This document shows positions 1 through 6,670 of a stretch of 64,000 nt of DNA, piece by piece. Under the pieces are notes generated by a model. It saw only the letters and a list, made by a program, of their open reading frames with translations. It did not search any database and was not told the origin of the DNA. How positions within the stretch are numbered: position 1 is the first letter of the stretch; each line of letters starts with the position of its first letter. Source of the DNA: JAGDMJ01 sp963809695 (GTDB lineage: Bacteria; Bacteroidota; Ignavibacteria; UBA10030; UBA6906); contig CAWEKI010000008.1 of NCBI GenBank assembly GCA_963809695.1, forward strand, positions 186,001-250,000, written 5' to 3'. A program made the translations under genes and the position numbers.

Positions 1-2
1 CG

Positions 3-1034
3 GACAGAAATCTGGAGGGGGTCAGAAAGTGCATTATGCACGCCGTTTATCAGGCGCAGGGGCACGGATGCAGCGTCGGGGTGCTCGGGGTGGCGATCGG
101 AGGAGATCGTGCTTCAGGGTACGCACATGCCAAGCAGCAGTTGTTCCGCACCTTGGACGATGTGAACTCGAACCCTCAGCTGGCAAAGCTCGAACAGACG
201 ATTATGCGAGACGCGAACAAGCTGGGCATCGGCACGATGGGATTCGGCGGCGCGGTAACCCTGATCGGCTGCAAGATCGGCGCTTTTAACCGCCTGCCGG
301 CCAGCTTCTTCGTAAGCGTGGCATACGATTGCTGGGCCTTCCGGCGCCTTGGCGTGGTGCTCGATGCCGGCACAGGGGAGATTACTCGTTGGCTGTACCG
401 GGATGACACGCCGGCCATACGGATGGCCCGGGCCGAACAGCTCCCCCTGACCGGGCGGGAAATCTCGTTGACCATGCCGCTTTCTGAAGAGCAGGTGCGT
501 GCCCTGAACGTGGGAGACGTCGTGCTCCTGAACGGCCCGATGCATACCGGTCGGGATGCACTGCATCACTACCTGCAAACCCATGATGCGCCTGTGGATC
601 TGCGGGGCGCTGCCCTGTATCATTGCGGGCCCGTTGCGCTTAAGAAAGGGGACCGGTGGTTCCTGAATGCGGCCGGCCCCACAACCAGCAGCCGCGAGGA
701 ACCCTACCAGGCCGAGGTTATCCGCAAATGCGGCGTGCGTGCGGTGATCGGCAAGGGAGGCATGGGAGCTAGAACGCTTGCAGCTCTGAAAGAGCATGGA
801 GCGGTCTATCTGAACGCCATAGGAGGTGCAGCTCAGTACTACACGAAATGCATAACCAACGTCGATGCAGTGGACTTTCTCGAATTCGGCATCCCGGAGG
901 CGATGTGGCACATCACGGTCAGGGATTTCCCCGCAATTGTGACCATGGATGCGCGTGGGAATAGCCTCCACGCAGACGTCGATAAAGCCTCGGCAGGAAA
1001 GCTCGCGACATTTGCCGAGCCGGTGACCAAATGA
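3..1034 (+). CDS. Class I fumarate hydratase (iron-sulfur), 5'-truncated by the window edge
   Basis: Oxygen-sensitive 4Fe-4S hydratase interconverting fumarate and malate in the TCA cycle. The reading frame is open to the left edge, so the start lies outside; the visible part begins inside the N-terminal cluster domain. The stretch QAQGHGCSVGVLGVAIGGDR and the later LIGCKIG carry cysteines in the positions expected for cluster ligands. The beta domain (roughly residues 145 onward) contains LNGPMHTGRDA and KGGMG, as in fused alpha-beta class I fumarases. It ends 16 bases before the acyl-CoA synthetase gene, so the two may be co-transcribed. A tartrate dehydratase of the same superfamily is the main alternative, but the fused single chain favours fumarase. 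Confidence 0.9.
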   Translation, partial: DRNLEGVRKCIMHAVYQAQGHGCSVGVLGVAIGGDRASGYAHAKQQLFRTLDDVNSNPQLAKLEQTIMRDANKLGIGTMGFGGAVTLIGCKIGAFNRLPASFFVSVAYDCWAFRRLGVVLDAGTGEITRWLYRDDTPAIRMARAEQLPLTGREISLTMPLSEEQVRALNVGDVVLLNGPMHTGRDALHHYLQTHDAPVDLRGAALYHCGPVALKKGDRWFLNAAGPTTSSREEPYQAEVIRKCGVRAVIGKGGMGARTLAALKEHGAVYLNAIGGAAQYYTKCITNVDAVDFLEFGIPEAMWHITVRDFPAIVTMDARGNSLHADVDKASAGKLATFAEPVTK

Positions 1035-1050
1035 TCGGAAAGGGAACGCC

Positions 1051-2757
1051 ATGACCAATGTGAGGCTCTATGATGTTCCCACCATCACGTCCATCCAGGA
1101 CATGGTCCTGCGGTCGGCACGTGTGCACGGAGACAGGCTGGCGCTGGAGGATCTCAAGGATACACCGATTCCCAGGCTCACCTACGGGGCGCTTCTCAAG
1201 AAGATCCTGAAGCTTGGAACCGCCTTGATAGGGCTCGGGCTCAAGCCCCGAAGCCACATAGCAATCATCAGCGAAAACCGCACACAGTGGAGCCTCGCGT
1301 ATCTGACGGGGATGTGTTTCGACTATGTCATGGTCCCGATCGACCGAAACCTCCCGGCGAACGAGATATTGAACATTATCCATGAGTCCGAGGCGGTGGC
1401 CATTTTCTATTCGGAGGCGCTCGAGCCGATGATGGCCGAGTCGCGCGGGTCGCTGAGGAATCTCAGGTACTTCATCAACATGGACGCACCGGCTTCGCGC
1501 GGCGGCGTCTATTCGATGACCGAGATGGTCGAGCAGAGCCCGGGATGCGCCCCCGATGAGCTTCCCAAAATCGATCCCGAGGATCTGGCCGAGATCATTT
1601 TCACTTCGGGTTCCCTTGGCAGGGCCAAAGGGGCTATGCTCAGCCAGAAGAACCTCGCCTCGAACCTGATGGCGATGACCAAGATGATCAATATCCTCAA
1701 AGAGGACCGTTTCCTGATGGTCCTCCCGATCCATCACACCTACGCCTGTACGTGCGGCTTTCTCTGTCCGATGTTCTCCGGAGCATCAGTTCATTATGCC
1801 AGATCGCTCAAAACCGTCGTAGAAGACCTCCAGCAGGTGCATGCGACACTTCTTCTCGGTGTGCCGCTTCTGTTTGACAAAATGTTCAGGCGCATCAATA
1901 GGTCCATCGGGGAAAAGAAGCTGCTGGCGGTGCTCATTGGTCCCCTGCTCAAGGCGACTGATGTTGTTGAAAAGGTCGGCTGGAAAAGATTTAAGCGGCA
2001 GGTGTTCAGGGAGATTCATGAGAAATTCGGCGGATCCATCCGGCTCTTCATCGCCGGAGGCGCTGCCCCGGATCCCATGGTTGCGAAGGGACTTCGTGAG
2101 TTCGGGTTCAATTTCGTGCAGGGCTACGGACTGACCGAGACTTCGCCGATCCTGACCCTGAATCAATTGGAGAATTTCAAGGATGACTCGGCCGGAATCC
2201 CGCTCCCGGGTGTGAGTATAAAGATCAACGAGCCTGATCCCACCGGCGTCGGGGAAATCTGGGCCAAAGGGCCCAATGTGATGCTCGGGTACTACAAGAA
2301 CCCGACCATGACGAAAGAGGTCTTTGAAAACGACTGGTTCAAGACCGGAGATCTTGGGAGGATAGACGGGGACGGGTTCCTCCACATCAGCGGACGCAAG
2401 AAGAACGTCATCATCTCGAAATCAGGGGAGAACGTTTATCCGGAGGAGCTCGAAGACCTGCTGAACCGGAGCCCGTTCGTGCTGGAATGCCTTGTCTACG
2501 GGGAGCAAGACAAGAAGCTCGGCGAAATCATCGCCGTCCAGGTGGTAGTGGATGCAGAGGCATTCATCGAGTTGTCGGAATCGAAGAACATTGAGATCAC
2601 GCCGGAGCTTATCAATAAGATCATTGCCGATGAGATCGCAAAAGTGAACGGCCAGACGGCACCGTTCAAACAAATCAGAAAATTCTACATCCGCGATCGT
2701 GAATTCGAGAAGACAACGACACAGAAGGTGAAACGTTTCCTCGTTCATCATGACTAG
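1051..2757 (+). CDS. AMP-binding long-chain acyl-CoA synthetase (FadD-like)
   Basis: ANL-superfamily adenylating enzyme of 568 residues, probably activating fatty acids to acyl-CoA. The phosphate-binding motif is at about residues 189-198 (TSGSLGRAKG, a variant of TSGTTGxPKG). GYGLTETSP lies around residue 360, and the C-terminal hinge and lysine domain starts with the TGDLGRIDGDGFLHISGRKK segment. The ATG at 1051 follows a GGAAAGGGAA purine stretch. The thiolation-domain and reductase modules found in megasynthases are absent, so it is a stand-alone ligase. The chain-length preference cannot be read from the sequence. Confidence 0.9.
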   Translation: MTNVRLYDVPTITSIQDMVLRSARVHGDRLALEDLKDTPIPRLTYGALLKKILKLGTALIGLGLKPRSHIAIISENRTQWSLAYLTGMCFDYVMVPIDRNLPANEILNIIHESEAVAIFYSEALEPMMAESRGSLRNLRYFINMDAPASRGGVYSMTEMVEQSPGCAPDELPKIDPEDLAEIIFTSGSLGRAKGAMLSQKNLASNLMAMTKMINILKEDRFLMVLPIHHTYACTCGFLCPMFSGASVHYARSLKTVVEDLQQVHATLLLGVPLLFDKMFRRINRSIGEKKLLAVLIGPLLKATDVVEKVGWKRFKRQVFREIHEKFGGSIRLFIAGGAAPDPMVAKGLREFGFNFVQGYGLTETSPILTLNQLENFKDDSAGIPLPGVSIKINEPDPTGVGEIWAKGPNVMLGYYKNPTMTKEVFENDWFKTGDLGRIDGDGFLHISGRKKNVIISKSGENVYPEELEDLLNRSPFVLECLVYGEQDKKLGEIIAVQVVVDAEAFIELSESKNIEITPELINKIIADEIAKVNGQTAPFKQIRKFYIRDREFEKTTTQKVKRFLVHHD

Positions 2758-2799
2758 CGCGACGTCAATGTACGAATGACAACCGGGGGAGGAACAGCC

Positions 2800-3024
2800 A
2801 TGACACTTGTGAAAGTGAAGAATTTTCCGGATCGGATGTATGCCGAACGTGCACAGCAGAGCCTGGAGAGCGAAGGAATTGCATCCGTGGTGCAGTCGCT
2901 GGATGCCGGGATCCTGGGCGCAGGAGGCGCCGCGGGACTGCCCCAAGGTGCCGATTTGTATGTGGAAGAAGAGAATGCCGAAGAAGCACGTCGAATGCTG
3001 ACGGAGCTGTTCGACGGAGTGTAG
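2800..3024 (+). CDS. DUF2007-type small protein (putative signal-transducing)
   Basis: Protein of 74 residues resembling the DUF2007 family: a short ferredoxin-like fold with the pattern VKVKNFPDRMYAERAQQSLES followed by a glycine-rich loop and a C-terminal EEARRML helix. An upstream in-frame ATG exists at 2776, but GGGGGAGG at 2785-2792 sits eight bases before the ATG at 2800 and decides the start. Family members are small cytoplasmic proteins of unproven role. It lies between the acyl-CoA synthetase and the FKBP gene on the same strand. Confidence 0.75.
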   Translation: MTLVKVKNFPDRMYAERAQQSLESEGIASVVQSLDAGILGAGGAAGLPQGADLYVEEENAEEARRMLTELFDGV

Positions 3025-3072
3025 CAACACATAATCCAAACAAGATACATTCTTACGTAGAAAGGTAATTTC

Positions 3073-3762
3073 ATGAAGGGAGTCATCGTCGCGTTGCTCA
3101 CCCTTGGGATACTGGGGTGCCAGAACACGGGAAGCAAGAACACAAAACTTGAAAACAAGGCCGACAGCGTCAGCTACATGATCGGCTTCAACGTTGGCCG
3201 TAACCTGGGAAGAGATTCCGTTAAGGTAAACAGCGATGCATTTATCCTGGGCTTGGCCGATGCCTCGGCAGACAGCGCCAAGCGGCTCATGTCTGATTCG
3301 GTGCTTCAGCTCACGCTGGATCAGTTCCAGAGTGATATGCAGGTGCGCCAGATGGCCAACATGAAGGTCCTTGCAGAAAAGAACAAGGTAACGGGAGATG
3401 CCTTCCTGGCGGAAAATATGACAAAGGAGGGCGTGGTCACGCTCCCCAGCGGTCTGCAGTACAAGGTGATCACCGACGGCAACGGTCCAAGTCCCAAAGC
3501 TAACCAGACCGTATCTGCCAATTATCGCGGCACGTTTGTCGACGGGAAGGAATTTGACAACTCGGCCGTGCATGGCGGGCCGGCGCAGTTCAAGGTGTCC
3601 GAAGTGATTCCCGCATGGAGTGAAGCGCTCCAGAAAATGAGAGTGGGATCGAAATGGATGCTGTTCGCTCCGGCCAGTCTTGCGTACGGGGAACATGGCA
3701 GCAGAAGCATTCCACCGAACTCCACATTGGTCTTCGAGATTGAGCTGCTGGGCATAAAGTAA
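3073..3762 (+). CDS. FKBP-type peptidyl-prolyl isomerase lipoprotein (Mip/FkpA-like)
   Basis: A 229-residue exported lipoprotein. The signal peptide ends in the lipobox LGILGC, making Cys16 the predicted acylated residue. Residues about 25-115 resemble the helical N-terminal dimerisation region of Mip/FkpA (NKADSVSYMIGFNVGRNLG), and residues about 120-229 form the FKBP catalytic domain (YRGTFVDGKEFDNS, LQKMRVGSKW, IPPNSTLVFEIELL). Such proteins assist folding of envelope proteins by proline isomerisation. The start is preceded by GAAAGG at a suitable distance. The next gene, ferritin, has its own SD site about 80 bases downstream. Confidence 0.93.
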   Translation: MKGVIVALLTLGILGCQNTGSKNTKLENKADSVSYMIGFNVGRNLGRDSVKVNSDAFILGLADASADSAKRLMSDSVLQLTLDQFQSDMQVRQMANMKVLAEKNKVTGDAFLAENMTKEGVVTLPSGLQYKVITDGNGPSPKANQTVSANYRGTFVDGKEFDNSAVHGGPAQFKVSEVIPAWSEALQKMRVGSKWMLFAPASLAYGEHGSRSIPPNSTLVFEIELLGIK

Positions 3763-3842
3763 TCGCTCGACTCGCCCGGCAGAGTGTCATCGGCACATTG
3801 TGTTCTTTGTCAACCACCACCACATCAGGAAAGGAAAGCCCC

Positions 3843-4340
3843 ATGCTCAGCAAAACCCTCCAGAATGCAATCAATGAACAAATGAAGCATGAGATCGACT
3901 CGGCATATCTCTACCTTGCCATGTCTGCCTACTGCGAGTCGAAAACCCTCCCCGGTATAGCGACCTGGCTGCGCATCCAGTGGCAGGAGGAGCTTTCCCA
4001 TGCGATGAAACTGTTCGCGTACGTCAATGCCCGGGGCGGCCGGGCGATCCTGAAAGCCATTGATGCGCCGCCGATGGATTACGATTCGCCGCGTGAGATC
4101 TTCAAACAGGTGCTCAAGCATGAGCAGAAGGTGACCGGGATGATCAACAAGTTGTATGAAACCGCGGTCAAGGAGGGAGATCACGCGACACAGATTGAAC
4201 TCCAGTGGTTCATCACGGAGCAGGTGGAAGAAGAAAAGAACGCCACGGATATTCTCCATATGCTGGATCTGGTGGGGGACAGCGGGTTTTCCCTCATGAT
4301 GTTGGATCGGCAGCTTGGAGCGCGTGCGGCAAAGGGATAG
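3843..4340 (+). CDS. Ferritin (iron storage)
   Basis: Non-haem bacterial ferritin of 165 residues that oxidises Fe(II) and stores iron as a mineral in a 24-mer shell. Ferroxidase ligands are visible where expected: Glu17 and Tyr24 (HEIDSAYLYLAM), Glu50 and His53 (WQEELSHAM), then EQKVTG and the TEQVEEEK helix. The ATG at 3843 is chosen because AGGAAAGGAAAG precedes it and because it gives the standard N-terminus MLSKTLQNAINEQ. The gene is followed directly by an inverted repeat that could end transcription. It is shorter at the N-terminus than bacterioferritin and lacks that family's haem methionine context. Confidence 0.95.
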   Translation: MLSKTLQNAINEQMKHEIDSAYLYLAMSAYCESKTLPGIATWLRIQWQEELSHAMKLFAYVNARGGRAILKAIDAPPMDYDSPREIFKQVLKHEQKVTGMINKLYETAVKEGDHATQIELQWFITEQVEEEKNATDILHMLDLVGDSGFSLMMLDRQLGARAAKG

Positions 4341-4353
4341 CCAAATACCAAGA

Positions 4354-4396
4354 CGCCGGGTTAAGAGGGGGACTCCTAACCCGGCGCATCATTTTA
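4354..4396 (+). terminator. Probable terminator after ferritin
   Basis: A perfect 10-bp inverted repeat, CGCCGGGTTA at 4354-4363 and TAACCCGGCG at 4377-4386, surrounds a purine-rich loop and is followed by a modest T-rich stretch (CATCATTTTATC). The T run is weaker than in a textbook terminator. Confidence 0.55.
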
Positions 4397-4607
4397 TCTG
4401 ATGAACTGACTCCCCCGTTCCCCCAGTCACACCCCTCCGCATCGTACGCCGTTATCGTCGCTGCTGTCTCTTCATGGCCGCGAGCAACCGTGCCTGCCGA
4501 CCCTCTTCCCCGGACATTGACTTTCTGCTGCTCGGCGACTACATTGACTTCCGAGTGGAAGTCCCGTGCCGGTTGTGTTCGATCGGTGTTAAGGCGGCGG
4601 CACCATC

Positions 4608-4833
4608 ATGAAATCATTGCTCGTGGTCTCCTTCGCGGTTTTTTTCGCCACAGCTTCTTCTGCGCAGCCGCTGTGTGATTTCAAGCGTAAAGACTCGTGG
4701 TGTGTAGGCGTCCTCCAGGATACTATCCCATGTCATCACCTTCGAAATGGCAAGAAACACGGACTCCGGTGTCTACTTTTGCAGAATGGTGGACGGTTCG
4801 TTCAGCCAGACAAAAGCGATGGTCTTCCTTCGA
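4608..4833 (+). pseudogene. Remnant of a T9SS-secreted protein (signal peptide plus sorting tail)
   Basis: The ATG at 4608 follows AAGGCGG and encodes a clear signal peptide, MKSLLVVSFAVFFATASSA, then QPLCDFKRKDSWC. That frame does not continue into a recognisable protein. In another frame (about 4708-4833, after a stop at 4705) the sequence reads HVITFEMARNTDSGVYFCRM and then VDGSFSQTKAMVFLR, which strongly resembles the last beta strands of a type IX secretion C-terminal sorting domain (SGVYFYRL..GSFTQTKKMVLLR type). I infer that a secreted protein has lost its middle and been frameshifted, leaving only its two ends. The tail runs in frame into the Mut7-C gene. Confidence 0.6.
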
Positions 4834-5565
4834 TTGTATGCCGAACTGAATGACCGCGTTCGGGAGGAACAGCGGGCTGTCACCTTTCCCATCGCAGCCG
4901 AGGATGGTGCTCGCGTGGGGACTGTCATCGAGTCTGCAGGCGTCCCGTTAACCGATGTAGATCTGGTTCTGGTGAACGGCAGATCCGTAAGCTTTGAGCA
5001 CCACGTGATTGACGGGGACCGGGTCAGCGTCTACCCGGTCTTCGAGTCATTCGATATTTCTCCGCTCCTTCAGGTGCGGGAGCACCCGCTCCGCACCCCT
5101 CGGTTCGTGCTGGACGTACACCTTGGCAAGCTGGCCAGCCACATGCGCCTCCTTGGCTTCGACGTCCTCTACAGCCGGGTGTTCAACGACGACGAGTTGA
5201 TGAGCATTTCCCTTCATGAACAAAGGACATTGCTCAGCAGGGACAGAAGACTGGTCCTTCACGGATCTCTTACCCGCGCATACCTCGTCCGAGAAGATCA
5301 TCCCCGGGACCAAACTGTCGAAGTGTTGCAGAGGTTCGGTCTTTTTTCTTCGATTCAGCCATTTACCCGATGCCTGACCTGCAACACCCTGCTCCGGTCC
5401 GTGGGACAAGACGATGTCGCCGGGCGCCTGCCTCCGCGGGTGAGGGAGGTTTTCAACGAATTCTATTTGTGTCCGTATTGCGATCGCGTGTATTGGAAGG
5501 GTTCGCACTATGAAGGGATGAAGTCCTGGATAGAACAGTTGGGGTTCAAGGAGCGAGGCGTGTGA
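4819..5565 (+). CDS. Mut7-C RNase domain protein with ubiquitin-like N-terminus
   Basis: Protein of about 248 residues matching the Mut7-C architecture. The N-terminal part (RLYAELNDRVREEQRAVTF to about residue 85) is a ubiquitin/ThiS-like beta-grasp domain with VLVNGRSV. The C-terminal part is the PIN-like Mut7-C RNase domain with FVLDVHLGKLASHMRLLGFD, LLSRDRRL and a four-cysteine zinc ribbon (CLTCNT...CPYCDRVYW). A role in RNA processing or decay is inferred from the fold. The start is uncertain: the same frame is open upstream through a fossil T9SS tail with ATGs at 4747 and 4786. I chose 4819 because homology begins there, though no good SD site precedes any of the three. Confidence 0.8.
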   Translation: MVFLRLYAELNDRVREEQRAVTFPIAAEDGARVGTVIESAGVPLTDVDLVLVNGRSVSFEHHVIDGDRVSVYPVFESFDISPLLQVREHPLRTPRFVLDVHLGKLASHMRLLGFDVLYSRVFNDDELMSISLHEQRTLLSRDRRLVLHGSLTRAYLVREDHPRDQTVEVLQRFGLFSSIQPFTRCLTCNTLLRSVGQDDVAGRLPPRVREVFNEFYLCPYCDRVYWKGSHYEGMKSWIEQLGFKERGV

Positions 5566-5595
5566 TAGATCCTGAAGTGGCGCCGGAGTCGCCAC

Positions 5596-5625
5596 TTGCT
5601 TCGTATCTCGAAATTTGCCTATTTT
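5596..5625 (+). promoter_or_regulatory. Candidate promoter for the Gfo/Idh gene
   Basis: TTGCTT at 5596-5601, an 18-base spacer, then TATTTT at 5620-5625, about 45 bases before the next start codon. Prediction by eye only. Confidence 0.4.
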
Positions 5626-5668
5626 ACCCCCGGATTCATTCTATAACGTCTCACCCCGGCCGGCCGCC

Positions 5669-6667
5669 ATGAAGAAGATCCGCTATGGAATTATCGGCTT
5701 CGGCAAGTTTGCTGAACGCGCCATTGCCCCTGCAATCAAGGGCTCTACGAACTCCGAACTCGTGGCCATCCAGAAGCGCTCTCTGACACTTGCTCGCGAA
5801 AAGGCAGCGCAGGTCGGGGCTCCCCTGGCGTTTGATTCCGTGGATGCGCTGGTCTCTCACCCCGACATTGACGCGGTGTTCATCGTTTCCGCAAATTCTG
5901 TCCACGCAGAGGAGGCAATCAAGGCTGCTCGCGCGGGGAAGCATGTCCTTGTGGAGAAGCCCATCGCGGCAAATACCCGTGACGCAGAAAGAATGATCCT
6001 GGAATGCGAGTTGCATCACGCCAAACTCATGGTGGGACATATGGTGAGGCTCTCCCCACTCGTCGGGCGAGTACGGGAGATTGTCCATTCCGGCGAGCTG
6101 GGAAAAGTGATCTTTGCCCGGGCGGATTTCGCGTATGACGGGCGCATGAGCGCTCGAACCTGGCTGCACGATCCAAAGATCGCGGGCGGGGGGCCGCTAT
6201 ATGACGTGGGCGTCCATTGCCTGGATACGCTTCGCTTCGTGCTGGATGATGAGGTTGAATCCTTCACATCAGAAGTGCAGCCATGTCCCACGCGCTCACG
6301 CACTGAGGACACAGGGGTCATCCTGCTGCGGTTCTCCCACGGTGCGATAGGGTCGATTTTCTGCTCGTATGTGATGCCGGTCCGCTCGCGTATCCTTGAG
6401 GTTGTTTGCACGGAGGGGATCATTTCTGCTCCCGAATTTACCGTGCCGAATGAGACCCTTTCCCTGACGGTGACCAGAGGGAGGAATGACAAACCTGCCG
6501 ACGTGTCGACCGAACGAATTCCAGTGCCGAACCTGTACATCGAAGAAGTAACGCATTTTTCAGACTGCATCCTCGGCGATACGCAACCGATGTTGACCGG
6601 AAGCAATGGCTTGGAGAATTTGCGCATCGTGGAGAGGGCAAGCTGGTCACTGACTCCGGAGGCCTGA
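5669..6667 (+). CDS. Gfo/Idh/MocA family NAD(P)-dependent oxidoreductase
   Basis: Sugar or cyclitol dehydrogenase-like protein of 332 residues. The N-terminal Rossmann domain begins KIRYGIIGFGKFAERA, and HVLVEKPIA around residue 95 is the conserved EKP motif contributing to catalysis. The C-terminal alpha/beta domain starts near VGRVREIVHSGELGKV and contains GGGPLYDVGVHCLDTLRF, with the usual Asp/His pair. The ATG at 5669 is used because homology starts there; an in-frame ATG at 5615 would overlap the candidate promoter. Substrate cannot be assigned. The gene ends three bases before the SppA start, so the two are probably co-transcribed. Confidence 0.88.
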   Translation: MKKIRYGIIGFGKFAERAIAPAIKGSTNSELVAIQKRSLTLAREKAAQVGAPLAFDSVDALVSHPDIDAVFIVSANSVHAEEAIKAARAGKHVLVEKPIAANTRDAERMILECELHHAKLMVGHMVRLSPLVGRVREIVHSGELGKVIFARADFAYDGRMSARTWLHDPKIAGGGPLYDVGVHCLDTLRFVLDDEVESFTSEVQPCPTRSRTEDTGVILLRFSHGAIGSIFCSYVMPVRSRILEVVCTEGIISAPEFTVPNETLSLTVTRGRNDKPADVSTERIPVPNLYIEEVTHFSDCILGDTQPMLTGSNGLENLRIVERASWSLTPEA

Positions 6668-6670
6668 GCC

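Noticed and set aside
114..1058. 314-codon open frame antisense to the fumarase gene
   Set aside because: It mirrors a conserved coding gene, its residues match no family, and it has no SD; it is a by-product of GC-rich codon use.
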